Below, piece after piece: positions 25,824 to 33,703 of a DNA stretch of 64,000 nt. This DNA is from Leptospira venezuelensis (GTDB lineage: Bacteria > Spirochaetota > Leptospiria > Leptospirales > Leptospiraceae), in the NCBI RefSeq assembly GCF_002150035.1, contig NZ_NETS01000010.1:1798001-1862000 (forward strand), in the 5' to 3' direction. The notes under the pieces are model-generated. The model worked only from the letters and a program-made list of their open reading frames with translations, was not told the DNA's origin and made no database searches. How positions within the stretch are numbered: position 1 is the first letter of the stretch; each line of letters opens with the position of its first letter. A program made the position numbers and the translations under genes.

Positions 25824-27797
25824 TCACATCTTAATCTTGATAGGAACAAATCGATTTAGGATTTCCCTGATGGCCCGATTGAGTCTCGGTTTTCCTTCTG
25901 CTTCCAGAAGGATCCAATAGGCATAGTCTATGCTAAACATATCCTTTATATTTTTTCCGACCTTTACCCATTGTTGCTCTATTCTTTTTTTAGCTTCCGG
26001 AGTTAGGTTGGGATTTCTTTCGAAATTTTCTAAATAGGAATAATATTCTGAGGTCAGAGACGCAGGGATAGGATCTTTCCATTTTCTACCTTTTAAGGTT
26101 CTTTCCGTTTCCCAGCGAAATTCTCCTAAGGTTTTCGTAACTACTAGGGTTGCGTTCTCTGTCATGACTACTGGAAATAATAATCTACTATAATCTTGGT
26201 TGCCTACACTTGTTTCTTGCCAGAGAACTCCTCTATTTCCGCTATAGGGTAGAAGAATACAATCAGCATAAAATTCCTTTCTATATTGATCTGTTTTGTT
26301 TGGATCTGTATGGGAAGTTACACTTACTTCTCTGTGAAAAATGCTAGTATCTATTTTTGAAACTCTTTCCGCATTTGATAAAATTTTATCCGGGAAAGTC
26401 AGATTAGATTCAGTTGCTCCATAAAATTGATCTTCAGACAGAATCGGGTAAGCAAAGTTCGGATTTAAAGACACTCCTAATAAACCCATATAAAGAATAT
26501 TTTCCAATTCCCAGTCCAGAATATGCAAAAGATATTCTTTATTCATAATATTCTTTGATTCTGCTTCTTGGTTCCAGCGTAGATTCGATTTTTGGATCTG
26601 ATCGTAGGTTTGTCCGAAATGATTTTGGGAAGGATTCTTTTTACCTGTGAGTATTAGGTTTAACCAGTCCGGGAGAAGATGAATAGAAAGTTTTACTTCC
26701 TGATAATGGCGATCATGTGCCGAGGATTTTAGTGTGGCGATCGATTGTTCCAGGTCTTGCAACCGTTTTGCGGAGACCAAGCCCTCGTCCAAGAAAAAAA
26801 AGTATATAAATAGAAGAACAGGCTTGGGGATATGTGCTGCTTGCGAGCGGAATTTTATGAAACAAACTTTGTATAGTCGTATTAATATTTTATAATCTTC
26901 TTGCCTATGTCTTTGGCGTGTTAAACCCGGATGTTCTTTGTATGCGGTTACAAGTCTAGTGATTTCTTCGCAAACGTTTGGGTTTAGTCCTGAATATTCT
27001 AAAATTTGAGCAAGACTGTTTGTGTATTCTTCTGGCATTGCTCCAGAATGAGCAGGGCCGGCAGGACTTGTTTTAGGAGATTCAGCCCATTCTTCGCTTT
27101 TCTTTTCGTCTAGTTCTGGAGAGGTTTTGATCTGTAATGTAAGATTTGTACCTTCTTGAGAGATCAATATCGCTTCTGATTTAAGCCATTGTTTGCTCTC
27201 GTCTGGAACTAAGATCTGCATTCTTTCGTATCTTGTAAGGGAGAATGTAGCTCCTACTTTTTTAGTATAGATTCTGGCGCGAATTGCTCTATTTAAAGAA
27301 TTCTCATCTAATTCTTGGATCCCTAATAAGGCTGGAAATCTTTCTTGGGAGTCTGTTTCTATAATAGCAGTGATAAAGTTTTTGGCAGTGGCCTTATGAT
27401 CTTCTATCAAATGATCCAAAGTATGCACGATCAAGATATCTTTCCAAGCGGGGAGATTGCTTTGTTCTGCGAGGAATTGCAAAAATTCAGGAAGAAAATA
27501 TTTTCGATACCAAGACGGATCATCTGCCAATCGTTTTAGATCTGAGTTATCAACCCGATCTAAGAATGTGTGGAAAAGATTCGTGTCTTTGGAATTAAAG
27601 TGATGAAGTTGTAGTTTAGATACAATCTTAGCTCTATGTTCTAACGCGAGTTGGTTCTGTCTGCGTAAATAGCGTTGTAATAGATAGATTACCGCGAATA
27701 GAAGGACTAAAAAGATTGCTCCACTGATAACTGGAGTCCAAGAGAATTCTGGCCAAATCAGGATAGGGTTTCCGGAATCCTGACCTAATATGAGCAT
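25824..27797 (-). CDS. Large membrane-anchored protein, unknown function
   Basis: This 657-residue protein has one N-terminal membrane helix (residues 22-44) followed by a basic stretch (LQRYLRRQNQ) and a large soluble part. A strand-rich region near residues 175-230 (KVGATFSLTRYERMQILVP ... LTLQIKTS) has the general feel of a PilZ/YcgR N-domain, without clear motifs. The rest is helical and recognised in no family. It follows glyA on the same strand after 125 bases and is probably transcribed separately, since a hairpin lies between them. Confidence 0.6.
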   Translation of the reverse strand: MLILGQDSGNPILIWPEFSWTPVISGAIFLVLLFAVIYLLQRYLRRQNQLALEHRAKIVSKLQLHHFNSKDTNLFHTFLDRVDNSDLKRLADDPSWYRKYFLPEFLQFLAEQSNLPAWKDILIVHTLDHLIEDHKATAKNFITAIIETDSQERFPALLGIQELDENSLNRAIRARIYTKKVGATFSLTRYERMQILVPDESKQWLKSEAILISQEGTNLTLQIKTSPELDEKKSEEWAESPKTSPAGPAHSGAMPEEYTNSLAQILEYSGLNPNVCEEITRLVTAYKEHPGLTRQRHRQEDYKILIRLYKVCFIKFRSQAAHIPKPVLLFIYFFFLDEGLVSAKRLQDLEQSIATLKSSAHDRHYQEVKLSIHLLPDWLNLILTGKKNPSQNHFGQTYDQIQKSNLRWNQEAESKNIMNKEYLLHILDWELENILYMGLLGVSLNPNFAYPILSEDQFYGATESNLTFPDKILSNAERVSKIDTSIFHREVSVTSHTDPNKTDQYRKEFYADCILLPYSGNRGVLWQETSVGNQDYSRLLFPVVMTENATLVVTKTLGEFRWETERTLKGRKWKDPIPASLTSEYYSYLENFERNPNLTPEAKKRIEQQWVKVGKNIKDMFSIDYAYWILLEAEGKPRLNRAIREILNRFVPIKIKM

Positions 27798-27885
27798 GCA
27801 AAAATAGTAAATAGAATTATAAAGTAGTCAAGATGTTTACTTGGTTTGGAGCGGAGGAACGGAAAGAATTCGAGAAAGCTTGGAT

Positions 27886-27914
27886 GACTTCTCCGGAAAA
27901 ATCCCGGAGAAGTC
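27886..27914 (-). terminator. Hairpin downstream of glyA
   Basis: GACTTCTCCGG at 27886-27896 pairs perfectly with CCGGAGAAGTC at 27904-27914 (11 base pairs, 7-base loop), just beyond the glyA stop on the minus strand. No T-run follows, so it may act mainly as an RNA 3'-end stabiliser. Confidence 0.6.
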
Positions 27915-27922
27915 TGATAATT

Positions 27923-29170
27923 TTAATCCAATCTGAAATTGGTCATCGGGAATTGTTGGGTGATCTCTTTTACGCCAGCCTTGACTTTTTCCTTTGTTTT
28001 TTCGTCATCCGGGTTGTCCAAGAAATCGCAGATCAAATTTCCTACTTTTTCAATATCAGCAGGCTTGAGTCCTCTGGTAGTTAGCGCAGGAGTTCCTAAA
28101 CGAATTCCGGAAGCAACTGCGGGAGGATTTTTGTCAAATGGGATCGCGTTTTTGTTCACGGTAACTCCCACTTCGTCCAATCCATCAGCCGCTTTTGCAC
28201 CGGTTAGACCTTTTACAGAAACATCGAGTAGAACTAAATGGTTGTCTGTTCCACCGCTCACTACTCTGAATCCTCTTTTTACAAAAACTTCTGCCAAAAC
28301 TTTTGCGTTTGCAAGTACTGTTTCAATATACTTTTTATAATCAGGAGTCAAAGCTTCTCCGAATGCTACCGCTTTTGCAGCGATTACATGCATTAAAGGT
28401 CCACCCTGGATCCCTGGGAATACTCTGGAGTTTAATACTTTCTCATTTTCTAATTTAGAAAGAATTAATCCACCTCTTGGCCCTCTAAGGGTTTTATGGG
28501 TTGTGGTAGTAACATAATCAAAGCTATCGATTGGAGAAGGGTGATATCCTGTAGCGACTAACCCGGAAATATGTGCGATATCCGCCATAAGTTTTGCGCC
28601 TACAGACTTTGCAATTTCAGCAAACTTATCAAAATCGATTGTTCTGGAATATGCGGAAGCACCTGCTACGATTAATTTTGGCTTATGTTCTTTTGCAAGA
28701 GATGCAAGAGCATCATAATCAATCGTTTCCGTTTTAGGATCCACACCGTAAGGGATCGGTTTATAGTATTTTCCGCTGATATTAACTGGAGAACCATGAG
28801 TTAAATGTCCTCCGTGAGCCAGATTCATTCCTAGGAAAGAATCTCCAGGTTCCATGGTAGCCAAGAAGACTGCCATATTTGCCTGTGCTCCAGAGTGAGG
28901 CTGAACGTTTGCATATTCTGCTTTAAAGATCTTTTTGGCTCTTTCTATCGCCAAGGTCTCAACTGCGTCAGCGTTTACACATCCATTATAATATCTTTTT
29001 CCAGGGTATCCTTCTGCGTATTTATTGGTAAGCGTAGAAGTATAAGCTTCCAGAACTGGTCTGGATACAAAGTTTTCAGAAGCGATCATTTCCAGGTTTT
29101 GTTCCTGTCTTTGGTCTTCTGCTTGTAAGGCTTTGAAAATTTCGGGGTCTTGTTGGGGAAGGTATTTCAT
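27923..29170 (-). CDS. glyA: Serine hydroxymethyltransferase
   Basis: This 415-residue PLP enzyme interconverts serine and glycine with tetrahydrofolate as one-carbon carrier. Length and motifs match bacterial GlyA throughout: EMIASENFVSRPVLEA near the start, NVQPHSGAQAN, and the PLP-lysine motif TTTTHKTLRGPRGG. The C-terminal GIRLGTPALTTRGL is also typical. It is followed on the same strand by a hairpin and preceded after 24 bases by a lipoate ligase gene, a likely two-gene operon linking one-carbon and lipoate metabolism. Confidence 0.96.
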   Translation of the reverse strand: MKYLPQQDPEIFKALQAEDQRQEQNLEMIASENFVSRPVLEAYTSTLTNKYAEGYPGKRYYNGCVNADAVETLAIERAKKIFKAEYANVQPHSGAQANMAVFLATMEPGDSFLGMNLAHGGHLTHGSPVNISGKYYKPIPYGVDPKTETIDYDALASLAKEHKPKLIVAGASAYSRTIDFDKFAEIAKSVGAKLMADIAHISGLVATGYHPSPIDSFDYVTTTTHKTLRGPRGGLILSKLENEKVLNSRVFPGIQGGPLMHVIAAKAVAFGEALTPDYKKYIETVLANAKVLAEVFVKRGFRVVSGGTDNHLVLLDVSVKGLTGAKAADGLDEVGVTVNKNAIPFDKNPPAVASGIRLGTPALTTRGLKPADIEKVGNLICDFLDNPDDEKTKEKVKAGVKEITQQFPMTNFRLD

Positions 29171-29194
29171 TTTTTCCTCGGTGGTGTGAGAGAA

Positions 29195-30067
29195 TCATTC
29201 TCCCAGAATATAGCCTAGATTTGAATATTTTTCCTGGAACAGTCGATCTGCCAGCTTGCGAACGTTTCGAAAGAAGGAAGGATCGGTCTCGTTACCTAGG
29301 ATTTCAACCCCCAGATAATCCGCAAATAAAAGGGAAAGGTCTTGTTTGAATTTTCCTGGGGAAAATGAGGCAGGTAGAGAGGTTACAAACTCATCATGAG
29401 CTCTGCCTTTTCTGTATTCGGGTTCTTCCGGTGGATGGGGTAGGAGGTCCGACACTAATGGAATTAACCTGGAATCCAGGATCAAGGTCCCATGTTGTAC
29501 GATACAATTCTTCTTTCTGAACTGAGCATTCCCTGAAATTTTTTTCCATACATCCGGAGAAAGTTCCATTGCCAGGTCGGATTTTCCCTTACATTTTGTT
29601 TTGAGTCCTTGTTTGTTCAAAGCAGAAGATATCAGGCCTAAAAATATATTATAAGAGTTAGAGACAGGATACAATTCAGGTTTTGTTTCCAAGGATACAA
29701 AAAGACTGAAGTTTAAATTCCATCCCGGCTCATGAACAACTGTCCCGCCGCCGCTCGCTCGTCTGGCTAGATACACAGGATCTTTTTGGGAGGGTTTTTT
29801 AGGCCTTTCTCTATTTTGGAATTCTGTCAGGAAATTTTCTATGTTTTCCTTTCCTGCGCTTAATTCCGGTTTTTCAGAGAGACCCATTATAATGGACCTG
29901 GGTCCTTCCCAAAATCGAACCCCACCAGAATATCCTCCGGATACTAGTTGGACTGCTAGCGCTTCTTCCAAAGCTAGATTATAATAAGGTGTCCTAATGG
30001 ATTTTTGGTCTAGAATAAAAGTTCGCACTTCGAGACCAAGGTCTATCAGACTATAGTTTTCGTCCAT
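29195..30067 (-). CDS. Lipoate-protein ligase/lipoyltransferase family protein
   Basis: This 290-residue BPL/LPL-fold enzyme attaches lipoate or octanoate to E2 and GcvH domains. Its hallmark RRASGGGTVVHEPGWNLNFS is near residues 103-122, and the catalytic-lysine region GKSDLAMEL...KISGNAQFRKK with IVQHGTLIL follows. The length suits LplA lacking the accessory C-terminal domain, or a LipM-type octanoyltransferase. It sits just upstream of glyA. The window's own sucB encodes a lipoyl domain that would be a substrate. LplA versus LipM/LipL cannot be settled from the sequence. Confidence 0.85.
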   Translation of the reverse strand: MDENYSLIDLGLEVRTFILDQKSIRTPYYNLALEEALAVQLVSGGYSGGVRFWEGPRSIIMGLSEKPELSAGKENIENFLTEFQNRERPKKPSQKDPVYLARRASGGGTVVHEPGWNLNFSLFVSLETKPELYPVSNSYNIFLGLISSALNKQGLKTKCKGKSDLAMELSPDVWKKISGNAQFRKKNCIVQHGTLILDSRLIPLVSDLLPHPPEEPEYRKGRAHDEFVTSLPASFSPGKFKQDLSLLFADYLGVEILGNETDPSFFRNVRKLADRLFQEKYSNLGYILGE

Positions 30068-30215
30068 GGGTTTTACTACGGACTGTGGTCTTTAATTGAT
30101 CCATTTGAACAACAGTCTTGATCTTCTTCTTTAATTTCTTACTCCGGGAATATTTCAGAACACCTTGTGTAAATAAAAATGAACCGTGTTCCAATTGAAT
30201 TATGAAAATATAATA

Positions 30216-30231
30216 TTAAAGTGCACTTTAA
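30216..30231. promoter_or_regulatory. 16-base perfect palindrome, candidate operator
   Basis: TTAAAGTGCACTTTAA is fully self-complementary and lies in the divergent gap between the lipoate ligase and SGNH hydrolase genes, about 95 bases before the hydrolase start. The binding factor is unknown. The rest of this 259-base gap shows no gene. Confidence 0.45.
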
Positions 30232-30326
30232 GTATAGTTGAACTTCGGTCACTGTTAAACGAATTTTGATAAAATGGGAACATTCTTCTCTTTCGCTTTG
30301 TCTTAAGTTATAGAGCATTATGAAAA

Positions 30327-31010
30327 ATGAATATAATTTATTTCTTGGAGAAGCTGAACCTTCTTTCTTTACCTTCGAAGGCCAAGGGAGTTTTTAATCG
30401 GTTTTCCGTTTTTGTTTTGGGTATGTCTCTTTTTCTTGGAGTATGCGTTCAGCATCAGGATATCCAATCTAAAGAAACTGGATTGTACAAACCAAGCTTT
30501 GCCCTTTTTGGGGACAGTATCTCCGCCTTTTGGCCTGTAGAGGAGCAGTTCCCTGAATTTGAAACGTATAAGAAGGCGTATCCGGGTAGAAGGACTAGTG
30601 AGATCCAAGAGGCTGCAAGAACCGAAACAAGAAGATATAGATCCTGTATGTTAAATGGCGGCGTAAATGATTTTCTGAATAATTTTGAACCCACTTGGGA
30701 CGAAGTCGACGCCACTGTTGAACGTCAGCTTAAGACCTTGGAGATATTAAACAACCATTGTGACTATATCATCGTCTTGAATGTGTGGTCTGTAGAACTT
30801 CCTTGGCCAGTAAAGGTTGCGTCTATGATCAATTTAGAAATGAAGGAGAAGGTCACCTTCTTGCCTAGAATCGATCCAGAAGATCTGATCCATAGTGAGA
30901 TGTTATTAGACGGCGGTCACTTGACTGAGGAGGGATACGGAATTCTTTCTCAAAGAGTAAGGGAGTATTTAAGAGTGACCTTGCCTGAGTTCTGGTTGGA
31001 GTTCTTATGA
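30327..31010 (+). CDS. SGNH/GDSL-family hydrolase, predicted lipoprotein
   Basis: This 227-residue esterase-type protein has block I FGDSIS (nucleophile Ser64), an NGGVND block near residue 113, and the closing DGGHLTEEGY block with the Asp-x-x-His pair. The N-terminus is an unusually long signal ending in MSLFLGVC, which suggests lipidation at Cys40. The enzyme should act in the envelope on an ester substrate such as an acylated sugar or lipid. It overlaps the next gene by four bases (ATGA), so the two are translationally coupled. Confidence 0.8.
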   Translation: MNIIYFLEKLNLLSLPSKAKGVFNRFSVFVLGMSLFLGVCVQHQDIQSKETGLYKPSFALFGDSISAFWPVEEQFPEFETYKKAYPGRRTSEIQEAARTETRRYRSCMLNGGVNDFLNNFEPTWDEVDATVERQLKTLEILNNHCDYIIVLNVWSVELPWPVKVASMINLEMKEKVTFLPRIDPEDLIHSEMLLDGGHLTEEGYGILSQRVREYLRVTLPEFWLEFL

Positions 31011-31801
31011 AATATAGGTTCATGTTTCTTCTGGTATTCTTTAGTCCTGTTGCTGAAATTTTAGCTTCTGATAAGGCCGTGATCCCTTATCCCGCATGGG
31101 GGCAATCGGTCGGACTATATAATATTTTTGTAATTAGTGCAGGTGCAAAAGAATATAGGAACTCAACGGACTATGATAGAAGCCGCAATATTACATTAGA
31201 TGGAGAATTGAAATTAGGGGATCATTTTTCTGTTTCTGCGGGTTACGGATACGTAGACCAATATGCTACTCAGGCTACTCCTTGGAGTGGATGGGATAGG
31301 TGGAAAGCGGGGCTAAAAACATTTTATACTTTCGGAATATTTTCGATAGGAGGGGGTGTAAACGTTTACGGACCTTCTGCATCTGAACCTTGGATTGGAG
31401 AAAGAAATCCAGATTTACTTTTGGTTCGACCTCATTTAGGTTTTGTTTTAGACTTTGGTAGAACAAAGTTTCAAGCATTCGGTTTATATGAAAGAGAAAC
31501 TGATTTCAGATTAAGGGATCCTATCCAAGAAAAATATTATCGATATATGGAAGCGGGTGCGACTTTATCTTATGAAACAAATTCGAATTGGATACTTCTC
31601 CTGGAAACTACCTATCGTATGGCGGTAGAGGATACGATTGCAACTCCCCGTTCTGATTCATTTAATCTTCATCCAGGAGTTCAGTATAAGATAGGAGATG
31701 GAGGGAGAGTTTTCTTTAGCGGTTTGTATGGAATGAGAAAGGATAATACCTACGATCAGGGCTTTAAGATGGGGTATCAGCAGATGTTTTCATTTGAGTA
31801 G
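31007..31801 (+). CDS. Predicted outer-membrane beta-barrel protein
   Basis: This 264-residue protein has a signal peptide (about 21 residues ending EILAS) and then alternating amphipathic strands, rich in aromatic residues, through to a strand ending FKMGYQQMFSFE. This suggests a barrel of about ten to twelve strands. No family is recognised. Coupling to the SGNH hydrolase by an ATGA overlap suggests the pair works together, for example on outer-membrane lipid or polysaccharide; that is inference. Confidence 0.65.
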   Translation: MKYRFMFLLVFFSPVAEILASDKAVIPYPAWGQSVGLYNIFVISAGAKEYRNSTDYDRSRNITLDGELKLGDHFSVSAGYGYVDQYATQATPWSGWDRWKAGLKTFYTFGIFSIGGGVNVYGPSASEPWIGERNPDLLLVRPHLGFVLDFGRTKFQAFGLYERETDFRLRDPIQEKYYRYMEAGATLSYETNSNWILLLETTYRMAVEDTIATPRSDSFNLHPGVQYKIGDGGRVFFSGLYGMRKDNTYDQGFKMGYQQMFSFE

Positions 31802-31812
31802 GCCGATCAAAA

Positions 31813-32652
31813 TTAATCTTCTGCTCTATAATACTTACTGGAAGCTTCTTTCAGGAATTTTTTCTCTTTTTTGTTAAGAGAATTCATTCCTTCTTTCGAA
31901 ATTTTTTCTAAGAGACGATCCACTTCTTCTTTTGCCTCTTCTCTTGTTTTCATCTCTTCTTGCCAGCGGACCATTTTTCTTTTTTGTCTCCATCTGGAAA
32001 AAGAGAAGCTTGGGAATTTAATACCGAATCTATATTTTAGTTTAGTATAATATAAGAAGTACAGCCCGCCTGCAGCAAAGCCGCCTAGTCCATTCGCGAT
32101 AGGAGTTCCTGCCTGTAATCCGAAAAATACTAAAACTGCTAGGATGATAATTGCTAGATACTTTGCTTTGATCGGAAGTATTCCCCAAAACAACAGCTCT
32201 CTATTCGGCCAGATCAATGCGTAAGCCGTAATTAGCCCGTATAGGACTGCGGAAATTCCGAGTACTGTCCCTTGCTGGAATCCGAACAGAGACGCTAAAA
32301 CCGTAGCAACCCCGCCTCCGAAGATACAGAACATAAAATAACGTAAAAAGTTCCTGGTTCCCCAATGGGACTCTAACGCAGACCCAAACATCCAAAATGC
32401 AAACATTTCGAATAAGAATCCGATCAGCATATTAGGGGAATGGAAGAAGCTATAAGTCAGTAATTGCCAGCCGAAAAACTTTTCTAGGACTAGGCCAGGA
32501 GTTAGCCCGAATAGTCCAAGGATTGCCAAAAGAATAGTAGGGGCCACCAAGCTTAGGATAAATTCTATCCCAAAAATCGCTATATTTAAGATTAAAAGTT
32601 TACGAACGAGGGGAGAGGTTGAGACACCGAATCCGCTAGAGAAAGACGCCAT
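31813..32652 (-). CDS. Rhomboid-like membrane protein lacking the catalytic histidine
   Basis: This 279-residue protein has six or seven membrane helices in the rhomboid layout: FFGWQLLTYSFFHSPNMLIGFLFEMFAFWMFGSALE is spread over residues 57-95, the serine motif is VLGISAVLYG with its Ser, and the last helix motif is ANGLGGFAAGG. In active rhomboid proteases that last motif reads AH.GG..G; here the His position is Gly (with Asn beside it), so the Ser-His dyad is incomplete. The C-terminal tail is long and charged. ATG 32652 is chosen since GGGAGG lies just upstream; the longer 32850 start would overlap the next gene. Confidence 0.75.
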   Translation of the reverse strand: MASFSSGFGVSTSPLVRKLLILNIAIFGIEFILSLVAPTILLAILGLFGLTPGLVLEKFFGWQLLTYSFFHSPNMLIGFLFEMFAFWMFGSALESHWGTRNFLRYFMFCIFGGGVATVLASLFGFQQGTVLGISAVLYGLITAYALIWPNRELLFWGILPIKAKYLAIIILAVLVFFGLQAGTPIANGLGGFAAGGLYFLYYTKLKYRFGIKFPSFSFSRWRQKRKMVRWQEEMKTREEAKEEVDRLLEKISKEGMNSLNKKEKKFLKEASSKYYRAED

Positions 32653-32749
32653 TGCCTCCCTAGTTTTCTTTTTTCCTTTCGAACGACAACCTAAATCCGG
32701 ATTTTGTTTCCTTTGACAGTTTGGGCGAAGTATAGTAAATGTTCCTAAG

Positions 32750-33703
32750 ATGGAAATCTTCTTGTACGGAGTCCGGGGCTCCATTCCTGCCCCCTTATCA
32801 AACGCGGAATACAGGGAGAAAGTAATTTCCATTTTGAGACTTGTCGCCAAGTCAGAGGGAAAAGCTTTCTCTTCTCCCGAAGAATGGTTTGATCAGTTAC
32901 CTGAACCTCTAAATTATGTGGTCGGTGGAAATACTACCTGCGTTCGGATCATCGGTTCTTCTGGTGTGGAACTGGTTGTAGATTTGGGAACAGGCGCAAG
33001 AGTCCTAGGAGAGGACTTAGTCCGAGAAAAATTCGGGCAAGGAAAGGGAGAAGCCTCCGTATTTTTCACTCATACCCACTGGGATCATATACATGGGATC
33101 CCGTTTTTCAAACCTATGTATATTCCTGGAAATAAGTTCACCTTCTATTCTCCCCTGGAAGATCTTCCGGAAAGATTAAAATACCAACAAGAACCTAGAT
33201 TTTTCCCAATCCATTTTGATCATTTCGGTTCTGAAAGAAATTTCCGCAGGCTCCAAAAGGGAGAAGTCCTGGAAATCGGTGGTGTTAAAATTGAATGGCT
33301 GGCTCTCAAACATCCGGGAGGCTCCATCGCTTACAAATTTACCGAAAATGGAAAAAGTTTTATTTTTGCCACCGATGCTGAATACAACGGAGAGGATTTT
33401 CCATTGATCCAGGAGCAAAAACCTTTCTTTAAAGGTGCGGATCTTTTGGTTTTGGACGCTCAATACACTCTGGACGAATCCTTCCAAAAATTCGACTGGG
33501 GCCATACTGCTTACACAATGGCGGTCAATTGTGCATCTTCCTGGGAGGTCAAAAAACTGGCTTTGACCCACCATGAACCCGCCTATTCTGACGAAATTTT
33601 AGCCATCATCTTGGATGACGCCAGAACCCATGCTGAAAATCTTGGAGCTAAGGACCTATCCATTGTACTGGCTAGAGAAGGAATGAAATTCAAACTCGTA
33701 TGA
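32750..33703 (+). CDS. MBL-fold metallo-hydrolase
   Basis: This 317-residue metallo-beta-lactamase-fold protein carries the metal motif FFTHTHWDHIHG near residues 105-116, a further His in LALKHPGG, FATDAEY with a metal-bridging Asp, and LTHHEP near the end. It has the general form of PhnP/RNase Z-like cytoplasmic hydrolases with an extra insert near residues 30-60. It overlaps the PBP gene by four bases, and the start lies 97 bases from the divergent rhomboid-like gene. The substrate is unknown. Confidence 0.85.
   Translation: MEIFLYGVRGSIPAPLSNAEYREKVISILRLVAKSEGKAFSSPEEWFDQLPEPLNYVVGGNTTCVRIIGSSGVELVVDLGTGARVLGEDLVREKFGQGKGEASVFFTHTHWDHIHGIPFFKPMYIPGNKFTFYSPLEDLPERLKYQQEPRFFPIHFDHFGSERNFRRLQKGEVLEIGGVKIEWLALKHPGGSIAYKFTENGKSFIFATDAEYNGEDFPLIQEQKPFFKGADLLVLDAQYTLDESFQKFDWGHTAYTMAVNCASSWEVKKLALTHHEPAYSDEILAIILDDARTHAENLGAKDLSIVLAREGMKFKLV

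Noticed and set aside
27833..28084. Plus-strand open frame near 27833
   Set aside because: It overlaps the antisense of glyA and the hairpin after it, with no supporting motif.
32652..32850. Extended start of the rhomboid-like gene at 32850
   Set aside because: The extension would overlap the divergent MBL gene and has no SD; GGGAGG precedes the ATG at 32652.
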